The translations under genes were made by a program, and so were the position numbers. This document shows positions 1 through 6,185 of a stretch of DNA of 6,463 bases, piece by piece; within the stretch, counting starts at the first letter, position 1, and each line of letters begins with the position of its first letter. Origin of the DNA: Nitrosarchaeum sp. (lineage in GTDB: Archaea; Thermoproteota; Nitrososphaeria; Nitrososphaerales; Nitrosopumilaceae). Under the pieces are notes generated by a model. It saw only the letters and a list, made by a program, of their open reading frames with translations. It searched no databases and was not told the DNA's origin. The stretch is taken from the NCBI GenBank assembly GCA_016234975.1, contig JACRND010000187.1, forward strand, positions 1 through 6,463, written 5' to 3'.

Positions 1-1089
1 GCAACAAAAAAAGAGATTTCTGAGGCTTACAAACTAGTAACAAAAGAGCAGATTAATGCAATATCTATGGCAAAAAACAGACTGGCAAAAACTGAATTAG
101 CACTAAAAAAACAATTTGACAACATTGAAATAAAATATGATGGAATAAAAATCACAAAATCCTTCATTCCAATAGACAGTGTTGGATGTTATGTCCCGGG
201 TGGATTGGCACGATATCCTAGCTCAGTTGTAATGTCAGTTGTACCTGCGAAACTTGCTGGAGTGAAAAAAATTGCTCTAGTAACGCCTCCAAATAAACAA
301 GGAAAAATTGATCCACTTGTTTTGGTTGCTTCAGATATTTGTGGTGCCGATATAATATTCAAAGTAGGTGGCGCTCATGCAATTGCAGCATTAGCATTTG
401 GCACAAGATCAATTCCGAAGGTAGATAAAATTGTAGGACCTGGAGGATCATTTGTCACCACAGCAAAGCATCTTGTAGCTAATATGGTCTCAATTGATAT
501 GTTGGCAGGCCCAACAGAACTTGTTATTCTAGCAGATGATTCTGCTGATCCGAAACTAATTGCACTGGATCTGATTTCACAAGCAGAACACAGCTCCGAC
601 ACAAAATGTCAATTAATCACAACATCACAAAATCTTGCAAACAAAGTAGTATCTGAAATTAAAAAACGAATCCCGACACTACGAAGGAAAGAGATCATAA
701 AATCCAGTCTACAAAAAAATGGATTTATTGCAGTAGGTAGCATTTCAGATGCGATATTACTTGCAAACAAGATTGCTCCAGAACACATCCAAATCATCAC
801 AAAAAACCCAAACAAAATAGCTGATCAAATCAAAACCGCTGGACTTGTATTGATTGGTCAAAATACTCCATCGGCAGCAAGTGATTACTTGCTTGGATCA
901 AATCACATCCTGCCGACTAATCGTTTTGGCAGATCAAGGGGCTCATTGTCAATTCTTGATTTCCTAAAGCTACAAACCTGTGTGGAATCAACAAAACCTG
1001 CATTGCAAAAAATTGACAAACCACTGAAGGCTTTAACAGAATCAGAAAATCTCCCAAATCATTACGAGGCAGTAAGGAATCGATTATGA
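1..1089 (+). CDS. hisD: Histidinol dehydrogenase, 5'-truncated by window edge
   Basis: HisD catalyses the last two steps of histidine synthesis, NAD-dependent oxidation of L-histidinol to L-histidine, using zinc in the cytoplasm. The frame is open from base 1, so the ATG at 67 is internal (Met23 of the visible part) and the true start lies upstream. About 362 residues are visible against a usual length near 430, so roughly the first 60-70 are missing. Counting from the first visible codon, the protein has GCYVPGG (62-68) and a full match to the HisD signature as I recall it, from IDMLAGPTE to SQAEH (about 165-197). The zinc ligands expected from E. coli HisD are present: Gln194 and His197 in SQAEH, Asp295 in SDYLLGSNH, and His354 in the NHYEAVRNRL tail. 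The catalytic Glu261-His262 pair is in APEHIQI. Small deviations from bacterial consensus are GPGG for GPGN and TPSAASDY for TPExxGDY. It overlaps hisC by 4 bases (ATGA). Family certainty is high. Confidence 0.96.
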   Translation, partial: ATKKEISEAYKLVTKEQINAISMAKNRLAKTELALKKQFDNIEIKYDGIKITKSFIPIDSVGCYVPGGLARYPSSVVMSVVPAKLAGVKKIALVTPPNKQGKIDPLVLVASDICGADIIFKVGGAHAIAALAFGTRSIPKVDKIVGPGGSFVTTAKHLVANMVSIDMLAGPTELVILADDSADPKLIALDLISQAEHSSDTKCQLITTSQNLANKVVSEIKKRIPTLRRKEIIKSSLQKNGFIAVGSISDAILLANKIAPEHIQIITKNPNKIADQIKTAGLVLIGQNTPSAASDYLLGSNHILPTNRFGRSRGSLSILDFLKLQTCVESTKPALQKIDKPLKALTESENLPNHYEAVRNRL

Positions 1090-2156
1090 CAAAAAAACAA
1101 TTTATCATAAAGGTGGAGGAGATGGCAAAATTGCAGGGATATCAAAAACCAGAGTACAATGAAGGAGTACTAAAGCTTGATTCTAATGAGAATTTTGTAA
1201 TCAACAAGCAATTACAACAAGACCTTATAGATATGGCACAAAAAAATTCTGACATCCGTGAATATCCTCTAGGAAAATCAGAAAAACTGATTGAATCTAT
1301 TGCAAACTATGTCAATCTTCCAAAACAAATGATTGGGCTTGGCAATGGCTCTGATCAAATTCTGGACATAATTCTTTCAAACTTTGCATCAAAGAAAACC
1401 AAAATTCTGACATCAAATCCAACTTTTGGCTTCTTTGAGGAACGATGCAAACTATATCAAATTCCGACAATAAAAATACCATTCTCGAAAGACATGATAC
1501 TAAATCTTGATGATTTTATGTCAAAATCAAAACAAGCAGACATTCTTTATCTGGACTCACCAAACAATCCAACAGGTTTCCAATTCAAAAAAGAAGAACT
1601 TGTAGAACTGATAAAAAAATGCGATGGAATTGTAATCGTGGATGAAGCTTATGGGGAATTCTCTGACTACTCAGTGGTTGGATTGACAAAAAAGTCTGAA
1701 AATCTAATCGTAGTTAGAACATTTTCAAAAACATTTGGGTTAGCTGGATTAAGACTTGGTTATGTTGTATCGAACAAAAAATTTATCGATGTATTTTCAC
1801 GTGTACTACAATATCCATATCCACTTAACACGTTAGCAATTGAGGCGGGAATACTGGCATTACAAAAAATAAAACAAATTGAAGAGACAACACGAATTAT
1901 CAAAGAAGAACGAACACGAATAATCAAAAAATTGAGAGAAAGCGGAGCATTTGATGTATTTGATTCGAAAGCAAATTTTGTGTTATTTGATGCACGTGGT
2001 GCAGACAAGCGAATCTACACTGCATTACTTGAACAAGGAATATCCGTGCGCAAATTAGGCAAAATCGGAAAACATGAGGGGTGCCTGCGAGTAACTGTGG
2101 GCACAAAAGACATGAATTCTAAATTCCTACTTGCAATACGTGATCTCTTAAAATGA
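1086..2156 (+). CDS. hisC: Histidinol-phosphate aminotransferase
   Basis: HisC is a PLP-dependent class I/II aminotransferase that converts imidazole acetol phosphate and glutamate to histidinol phosphate and 2-oxoglutarate. At 356 residues it has the usual full length. Family landmarks in order are LDSNENF (31-37), LGNGSDQ (85-91, cofactor phosphate region), SPNNPTG (158-164, Asn161), VDEAYGEF (185-192, Asp186, which contacts the pyridine nitrogen), TFSKTFGLAGLRLGY (212-226, with Lys215 the Schiff-base lysine and Arg223), and CLRVTVGT (333-340, with Arg335 expected to bind the substrate carboxylate). The ATG at 1086 overlaps the hisD stop as ATGA, which favours coupled translation, with a weak AAGGA 7 bases upstream. 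An in-frame ATG at 1122 (Met13) sits directly behind a strong purine-rich GGTGGAGGAG and is a real alternative start. Both starts keep every motif. The downstream HAD gene overlaps by 4 bases. Confidence 0.96.
   Translation: MTKKQFIIKVEEMAKLQGYQKPEYNEGVLKLDSNENFVINKQLQQDLIDMAQKNSDIREYPLGKSEKLIESIANYVNLPKQMIGLGNGSDQILDIILSNFASKKTKILTSNPTFGFFEERCKLYQIPTIKIPFSKDMILNLDDFMSKSKQADILYLDSPNNPTGFQFKKEELVELIKKCDGIVIVDEAYGEFSDYSVVGLTKKSENLIVVRTFSKTFGLAGLRLGYVVSNKKFIDVFSRVLQYPYPLNTLAIEAGILALQKIKQIEETTRIIKEERTRIIKKLRESGAFDVFDSKANFVLFDARGADKRIYTALLEQGISVRKLGKIGKHEGCLRVTVGTKDMNSKFLLAIRDLLK
2140..2145 (+). promoter_or_regulatory. Shine-Dalgarno-like site for the HAD gene
   Basis: The hexamer GTGATC matches part of the archaeal Shine-Dalgarno core (GGAGGTGATC) and lies 7 bases before the ATG at 2153. 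It sits inside the end of hisC. It supports the ATGA-overlap start, although that start places about 20 residues before the first HAD strand. Confidence 0.45.
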
Positions 2157-3130
2157 AATATCAGAGTAGCGGAAGAGGAGTATTTATTCAAAAAAATACC
2201 CTTCAATTTATTGAGAAAATTGACGCGATAATTTTTGACTGTGATGGTGTACTAATTGATGTCTCAAAATCATATGATCTTGCAATAAAGCAGACAACTG
2301 CATATGTTTTGGAGAAATTTGCGCATATCAAGTCTATTCCAATCACACGTACAATAATAAATGGATTCAAGGCCACTGGTGGATTCAACGATGAGGTTGA
2401 TGTTACCTATGCATCAATACTTTCACTTGTGGCCGCAGATCAACTCGGGGTTGATCCGAAAAAATTCATCAATACTGTTACGAGGAATGCAGATAGTACG
2501 GGAATAATCTCTGTTGAAAAGTTTCTTAATACCATGAATGTAGATCTTTCTAATATACAAAAAAAACTAGATTATCCTGGATCTCATTCTGCTAAGCCCT
2601 TATACAAAATCTTTGATCAGATCTTTTATGGTCCAAAATTATATAAAAAAATCTTTCACAAACCATCTGATCTCAAAGAAAAAGGATTCATTGAAAATGA
2701 TATTGTTGTTGTAACAAAAAAATTGTTGGACATACTGGGAAAGAAATTTGAAAACAAAATAGCAATGGTTACGGGTCGTGGAAAATACTCTACTGCACAC
2801 TCATTGGATAAGTTATTTGGCAAGTTTAACACAAACGCATCATTCTTTCTTGAAGATCATTCGAGGAAACTGGCAAAGCCTAACCCGAAATCGTTACTCA
2901 TGTCAATTAATTCTCTAAATTCGAAATGTTGCATCTATGTGGGAGATTCCATGGAGGACTTGATCATGGCTAGTAAAGCAAACAAAATGGGTAAAAAAAC
3001 AATATTTTGTGGAATTTACGGTACTAGCGAAAACCCAAACTCAAAAAAGAGATTTTTTGAAAAAAACAATGCTGACTTGATACTTGACTCAATTACATTA
3101 TTGCCAAAGGCATTAAATTTAGCAAATTAA
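2153..3130 (+). CDS. HAD-superfamily (subfamily IA-like) phosphatase, candidate histidinol-phosphatase
   Basis: This is a 325-residue haloacid dehalogenase-superfamily hydrolase with all four catalytic motifs. Motif I is FDCDGVLID (28-36), with Asp29 the expected nucleophile and Asp31 the acid/base. Motif II is MVTGRG (205-210, Thr207). Motif III is Lys242 in AKPNPKS. Motif IV is YVGDSMED (262-269), with Asp265 and Asp269 for Mg2+. A long, mostly helical insert between motifs I and II is a C1-type cap. Its [10 protein letters not shown] (71-80) and [11 protein letters not shown] (158-168) segments recall the TIGR01548 family, from memory. It sits between hisC and hisB, and no other histidinol-phosphate phosphatase is visible. 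I therefore infer that it removes phosphate from L-histidinol phosphate (step 8). It is not the HisB-N type of E. coli, which is a small capless HAD protein, nor a PHP-type HisK. The enzyme class is secure; the substrate is inferred from context. It overlaps hisC by 4 bases (ATGA) and ends 11 bases before hisB. Confidence 0.88.
   Translation: MKYQSSGRGVFIQKNTLQFIEKIDAIIFDCDGVLIDVSKSYDLAIKQTTAYVLEKFAHIKSIPITRTIINGFKATGGFNDEVDVTYASILSLVAADQLGVDPKKFINTVTRNADSTGIISVEKFLNTMNVDLSNIQKKLDYPGSHSAKPLYKIFDQIFYGPKLYKKIFHKPSDLKEKGFIENDIVVVTKKLLDILGKKFENKIAMVTGRGKYSTAHSLDKLFGKFNTNASFFLEDHSRKLAKPNPKSLLMSINSLNSKCCIYVGDSMEDLIMASKANKMGKKTIFCGIYGTSENPNSKKRFFEKNNADLILDSITLLPKALNLAN
3113..3120 (+). promoter_or_regulatory. 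Possible TATA box for a leaderless hisB transcript (weak)
   Basis: TTAAATTT lies at the end of the HAD gene, centred about 25 bases before the hisB GTG. That is the spacing expected if transcription starts at the start codon. The hisB start has no Shine-Dalgarno-like sequence, which fits a leaderless message. In DNA this AT-rich such a match is common by chance. Confidence 0.2.
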
Positions 3131-3141
3131 GTCTTGTATTT

Positions 3142-3729
3142 GTGGCTACGAGAACAAGCAAATTAAAACGTGAAACAAAAGAAACGTCAATTACTGTTCA
3201 AGTAAATCTGGATGGATCGGGCAAAACCTCCATTAACACAGGAATTGATTTTTTTGATCATCTGATTACATCTTTTGGTAAACACGCCATGCTTGATCTC
3301 TCAGTCAATGCAAAGTCAAATGATCGTATCATACATCACTTGATTGAAGATACTGGAATTGCAATCGGTAATGCAATTGATAAAGCACTAGGAAATAGAG
3401 TTGGAATTACAAGATTTAGCTATGCCTCGGTACCAATGGATGAATCCCTTGCAGAAGCATCTGTTGATCTTGTTAGACGTCCATACAACAAAATCAATCT
3501 ATTGATCAAGCGAGCACAAATTGAAGGCATGTCAAAAGAAGATGTTGAACACTTTTTTTCCTCTTTATCTCAGAATCTTAACAGTTGTATCCACATTAAT
3601 GTAAGATACGGAGAAAATGATCACCACAAAATAGAATCAGCAATCAAATCTTTAGCGGTAGCACTTAGAACAGCTGCAGGTATAGACAAAAAACAAAAAG
3701 GAATTCCAAGCACAAAAGGTTCAATGTAA
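3142..3729 (+). CDS. hisB: Imidazoleglycerol-phosphate dehydratase (monofunctional)
   Basis: HisB dehydrates imidazole glycerol phosphate to imidazole acetol phosphate with Mn2+ ions bound by histidine clusters; the family forms 24-mers. The 195-residue length matches monofunctional enzymes without the phosphatase domain of enterobacterial HisB. Visible landmarks are DFFDH (36-40), GKH (46-48), HHLIED (65-70) with the HHxxE metal motif, [11 protein letters not shown] (96-106), RRPYNK (112-117), HFF (137-139), [18 protein letters not shown] (149-166) with the second HHxxE motif, and [10 protein letters not shown] (169-178). Two positions depart from the bacterial signatures: RIIHH in place of IDDHH, and AIK in place of (F/Y)K. 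The metal-binding residues are kept. The start is GTG at 3142, which directly precedes the first conserved segment; no ATG lies nearby in frame and there is no clear ribosome-binding site. It follows the HAD gene by 11 bases and its TAA overlaps the hisH ATG by one base (TAATG). Confidence 0.95.
   Translation: MATRTSKLKRETKETSITVQVNLDGSGKTSINTGIDFFDHLITSFGKHAMLDLSVNAKSNDRIIHHLIEDTGIAIGNAIDKALGNRVGITRFSYASVPMDESLAEASVDLVRRPYNKINLLIKRAQIEGMSKEDVEHFFSSLSQNLNSCIHINVRYGENDHHKIESAIKSLAVALRTAAGIDKKQKGIPSTKGSM
3717..3720 (+). promoter_or_regulatory. Shine-Dalgarno-like AGGT before hisH
   Basis: AAAAGGT ends 8 bases before the hisH ATG at 3729. It lies within the last codons of hisB and supports the TAATG-overlap start of hisH. 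Confidence 0.4.
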
Positions 3730-4334
3730 TGAAGCTGGCCATATTTGATTACGGAGCGGGAAACATATTCAGCCTCAAGATTGCACTAGAAAAACAAGGC
3801 TCAACAGTAGATGTCATAACGAATTTTGATAATGCAAACAGTTACTCTGGTTTGATCCTGCCAGGTGTTGGCAATTTTGATCCGGCAATAAGGAGCATAA
3901 GGGATTACTCAAGCATGTCATTTCAGGACTATGTGAAAGATAAGACTCCTGTTCTTGGAATATGTCTTGGTATGGAGATGTTTTTTGAAAAAAGTGAGGA
4001 GGGAAAAGAAAAAGGCCTTGCCGCACTTGAAGGCGAAGTCGTACTGTTGCCAAACAAATTCAAAATTCCACACATGGGATGGAACAATCTCAGAATAAAG
4101 AAATCCAGTCCTCTTTTAGAAGGAGTCCAAGATTCGTCATGGGTTTATTTTGTTCACTCGTACAGAGTAAAAACAAAAAATTTTGACGTCATAGTTGCAG
4201 ACTCTGATTATGGAATAGAGGTACCAGCAGTAATAAACAAAGGGAACTTGTATGGAACCCAATTTCATCCGGAAAAATCAGGCAAAGTTGGCTCACTTAT
4301 GATAAAAAATTTCTTACGAGAGTGCAAAAAGTGA
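3729..4334 (+). CDS. hisH: Imidazole glycerol phosphate synthase, glutaminase subunit
   Basis: HisH is a class I (triad) glutamine amidotransferase. It releases ammonia from glutamine and passes it to the cyclase HisF, encoded two genes downstream. The 201-residue protein is full length. It begins with DYGAGN (7-12), then has LPGVGNFDPAI (44-54, oxyanion-strand region), GICLGMEMFFEKSEEG (77-92) with the nucleophile Cys79, PHMGWNNL (114-121), FVHSYRV (141-147), and GTQFHPEKSGKVG (176-188) with His180 and Glu182 completing the triad. PHMGWN and FVHSY are typical of HisH rather than other amidotransferases such as PabA/TrpG or GuaA. The ATG at 3729 overlaps the hisB stop by one base. The TGA overlaps the hisA GTG (GTGA), which implies coupled expression. 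Nothing suggests damage. Confidence 0.96.
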   Translation: MKLAIFDYGAGNIFSLKIALEKQGSTVDVITNFDNANSYSGLILPGVGNFDPAIRSIRDYSSMSFQDYVKDKTPVLGICLGMEMFFEKSEEGKEKGLAALEGEVVLLPNKFKIPHMGWNNLRIKKSSPLLEGVQDSSWVYFVHSYRVKTKNFDVIVADSDYGIEVPAVINKGNLYGTQFHPEKSGKVGSLMIKNFLRECKK

Positions 4335-4429
4335 AAATTATTCCTGCAATTGACCTAATGGATGGTCAAGTGGTACGACTAGTGCAAGGAAAGCCGGAGA
4401 ACAAAACAGTCTATAGCAATAACCCACAA

Positions 4430-4432
4430 TAA
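4430..4432 (+). other. Premature TAA codon inside hisA
   Basis: This TAA is in the frame set by the GTG at 4331 and by all of the downstream HisA motifs. It falls between NNPQ and VAKKWE, where relatives usually have a residue such as Glu before VAKKWE. There is no frameshift, as the frame is the same on both sides. Confidence 0.93.
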
Positions 4433-5011
4433 GTTGCAAAAAAATGGGAAAAACAAGGCGCTGACATGCTTCACATAGTAGACCTTGATGCAACCCTACA
4501 GCGAGGCACAAATTTCGGGTTAATTCAGAGAATCGTCAAAGAAGTATCCATACCTGTACAGATTGCGGGCGGTCTGAGAAATGAATCAATCATTAATACG
4601 GCACTCGATTTTGCAGACAGAGTAGTTCTAGGTACGTTGGCATTTAAAGAAAAAGATCTAGTTGTAGCACTTGGAAAAAAATTTGGACAAGACAAACTAG
4701 TGATATCTGCTGATCACAATGATGGTACAATTGTAATAAACGGCTGGACACAAGGAACCGCAATAAACCTGCTTGATGCAATCCAAGAGCTTTCTAATAA
4801 TGGTTTTACCGAATTCTTGATCACAAATGTATCTAGAGACGGTACTCTTCAAGGACCTGATCTTCAAAATCTTGCTATAGCATGCACTCAAAATGTAAAC
4901 GTAATTGCTAGCGGTGGAATATCTAGACCTTCAGATATCTCTGATGTCAAACTATGTAATGCATATGGAGTAATTTTGGGTAAGGCATTATACGAAGGAA
5001 AGATAACAATT

Positions 5012-5018
5012 GAGGAGG
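5012..5018 (+). promoter_or_regulatory. Shine-Dalgarno-like GAGGAGG before hisF
   Basis: GAGGAGG lies inside the end of hisA and ends 13 bases before the hisF ATG. The spacing is long for a Shine-Dalgarno site. The same bases encode the EEA part of the HisA tail (IEEAKK), so coding alone could explain the run. Confidence 0.3.
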
Positions 5019-5031
5019 CAAAAAAACTAGC

Positions 5032-5835
5032 ATGACACTAACAAAAAGAATCATACCATGTCTTGATGTGGCAAATGGTAGAGTTGTAAAAGGGCTTAAC
5101 TTTGAATCAATCAAAGATGCTGGGGATCCTGTTCTTTTGGCTGAAAAATATGGCAACGAGGGTGCAGACGAACTAGTGTTTTTGGATATCACTGCATCAC
5201 AAGAACAACGAGAAACAATTCGATCACTAGTGTCAAAAGTTGCGCAAGTAATTGACATCCCATTTACTGTGGGAGGTGGTGTAAAAACACTTCAACATGC
5301 ACGAGATATTCTTCTTTCTGGTGCGGACAAAGTTGCCATTAATACTGGTGCAGTAAAAAACCCGCAGATTTTAACCGAATTGATGGAACTTTTTGGAAAG
5401 CAGTGCGTTGTTTTGACAATAGATGCAAAAAGAAATTATAACATTTCAAAAGGAAAAAATATTTTTTCTGATGGTTCAAAAAGCTTCTGGTTTGAGGTTT
5501 TCATTTATGGGGGGAAAAAAGAAACTGGATTGGATGCAATAGACTGGGCAAAAAAAGCACAAGAACTAGGCGCAGGAGAAATCTTACTTACGAGCATAGA
5601 TAAAGATGGAACAAAAGATGGCTACGATTTGATATTAACAAAAGCAATAGTTGAGTCTGTTAATATACCTGTGATTGCATCTGGTGGATGTGGTGAGCCA
5701 AAACACATGCTGGATGTTTTTAAAAATACGAATGTTGATGCTGCTTTAGCCGCATCAATATTTCACTATGAGACTCATTCTGTGGATAGAGTAAAAGAAT
5801 TCCTCAAAGAAAATAGTATTGATGTACGATTATAA
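5032..5835 (+). CDS. hisF: Imidazole glycerol phosphate synthase, cyclase subunit
   Basis: HisF is the (beta/alpha)8-barrel cyclase that combines PRFAR with ammonia delivered by HisH, giving imidazole glycerol phosphate and AICAR, a purine precursor. At 267 residues it is full length. Landmarks are KRIIPCLDVANGRVVKG (5-21) with catalytic Asp12, ELVFLDITAS (47-56), FTVGGGVK (78-85), VAINTGAV (101-108), LTIDAKRN (128-135) with the second catalytic Asp131, GAGEILLTSIDKDGTKDGYD (180-199), PVIASGGCGEP (213-223), and ALAASIFHY (238-246). Between DAKRN and FEVFIYGGKKETG is a loop of roughly a dozen extra residues compared with Thermotoga HisF. From memory, many archaeal HisF proteins have a similar insert ending in WFEV. 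The ATG at 5032 overlaps the hisA stop (ATGA). Its stop codon contributes to a TATA-like sequence ahead of hisI. Confidence 0.97.
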   Translation: MTLTKRIIPCLDVANGRVVKGLNFESIKDAGDPVLLAEKYGNEGADELVFLDITASQEQRETIRSLVSKVAQVIDIPFTVGGGVKTLQHARDILLSGADKVAINTGAVKNPQILTELMELFGKQCVVLTIDAKRNYNISKGKNIFSDGSKSFWFEVFIYGGKKETGLDAIDWAKKAQELGAGEILLTSIDKDGTKDGYDLILTKAIVESVNIPVIASGGCGEPKHMLDVFKNTNVDAALAASIFHYETHSVDRVKEFLKENSIDVRL

Positions 5836-5837
5836 GG
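5830..5837 (+). promoter_or_regulatory. Candidate TATA box for a leaderless hisI transcript
   Basis: TTATAAGG spans the last sense codon and the stop codon of hisF. It is centred about 25 bases upstream of the hisI ATG at 5859. In archaea the TATA box lies about 25 bases before the transcription start, so this placement predicts a start at or next to the ATG. The hisI start has no Shine-Dalgarno-like sequence and the gap to hisF is the longest in the cluster, both of which fit. No convincing BRE was seen. Confidence 0.45.
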
Positions 5838-5858
5838 AAAAACCTTCTTCTTAAAACT

Positions 5859-6185
5859 ATGAAAAAAACTATCGATGAATTAGATTTTACAAAAGGAGAT
5901 GGATTGATCCCGGTAATAGTACAAGATGTCAACACAAAAGAAGTGCTTACATTAGCATATACAAATAAGGAATCTCTTTCACTGACACAAAAAACTCAAA
6001 ATTCGTGGTTTTGGAGCCGATCAAGAAACAAACTTTGGATGAAGGGAGAGGAATCAGGTAATGTACAAAAAGTTAGGGAAATTCTAGTTGACTGTGATTC
6101 TGATGCAGTGATATATCTAGTGGAACCAACAGGACCTGCATGTCACACAGGAGATAGAGTCTGTTTTCATAATGAACTAGACTAG
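5859..6185 (+). CDS. hisI: Phosphoribosyl-AMP cyclohydrolase, not fused to HisE
   Basis: HisI opens the adenine ring of phosphoribosyl-AMP to give ProFAR (step 3), using Zn2+ and Mg2+. The 108-residue protein is the full single-domain length and stops where fused HisIE proteins would continue into the pyrophosphohydrolase domain. Motifs are GLIPVIVQDV (15-24), EVLTLAYTNKES (28-39), WFWSRSRNKLWMKGEESGN (50-68), DCDSD (78-82) with Cys79 as a zinc ligand and the aspartates for Mg2+, and GPACHTGDRVCF (92-103) with Cys95 and Cys102 as further zinc ligands. It follows hisF by 23 bases and may have its own promoter. It is the last gene of the cluster. Its TAG shares the palindrome CTAG with the stop of the opposing gene, so there is no intergenic space at the operon end. 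Confidence 0.97.
   Translation: MKKTIDELDFTKGDGLIPVIVQDVNTKEVLTLAYTNKESLSLTQKTQNSWFWSRSRNKLWMKGEESGNVQKVREILVDCDSDAVIYLVEPTGPACHTGDRVCFHNELD

Larger units (their letters stand above)
4331..5035 (+). pseudogene. hisA: ProFAR isomerase (HisA) interrupted by one in-frame TAA
   Basis: HisA is a (beta/alpha)8-barrel isomerase that converts ProFAR to PRFAR, the substrate of HisH/HisF. Reading from the GTG at 4331, which overlaps the hisH stop as GTGA, gives a normal N-terminus, KIIPAIDLMDGQVVRLVQG. This includes the expected catalytic Asp8. Codon 34 is then TAA (4430-4432), and the same frame continues as VAKKWEKQGADMLHIVDLDA. All later landmarks are intact: IAGGLRNE (78-85), the second catalytic Asp128 in SADHNDG, NVSRDGTLQGPDL (166-178), IASGGIS (192-198) and VILGKALYEGKIT (214-226). 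The total of 235 codons including the stop is the normal family length. The expected residue at position 34 is probably Glu, so GAA to TAA is one base change. An internal ATG at 4466 would give 189 residues without beta-strand 1 and Asp8, which should be inactive. The cause could be a sequencing or assembly error, a recent natural mutation, or, least likely, readthrough. It overlaps hisF by 4 bases. Confidence 0.85.

Noticed and set aside
375..602. - strand open frame within hisD
   Set aside because: It lies wholly opposite the conserved HisD signature and has no independent support. Other antisense frames in the window are rejected for the same reason.
67..1089. hisD starting at ATG 67
   Set aside because: The frame is open to base 1 and the 22 preceding codons read like HisD N-terminal sequence, so the start is outside the window.
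2638..2650. TATA-like run (ATTATATAAAAAAA) inside the HAD gene
   Set aside because: It lies mid-gene with no start codon at the right distance and is explained by AT-rich codons for Leu-Tyr-Lys-Lys.
4430..4432. Programmed recoding (selenocysteine or pyrrolysine) at the hisA stop
   Set aside because: Sec uses TGA and Pyl uses TAG. The codon here is TAA, and no special structure was noticed after it.
4466..5035. A separate 189-residue short HisA gene starting at ATG 4466
   Set aside because: It would lack beta-strand 1 and catalytic Asp8, while the missing part is encoded in frame directly upstream from a GTG coupled to hisH. It is the downstream part of an interrupted gene.
4947..5258. 103-codon - strand open frame across the hisA/hisF junction
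   Set aside because: It is opposite two well-supported genes and its translation is low-complexity Ser-rich, as expected from a shadow frame.
5834..5846. Small hairpin AAGG-loop-CCTT between hisF and hisI as a terminator
   Set aside because: The stem is only about 4 base pairs with an A-rich loop and no following T-run, and hisI follows at once.
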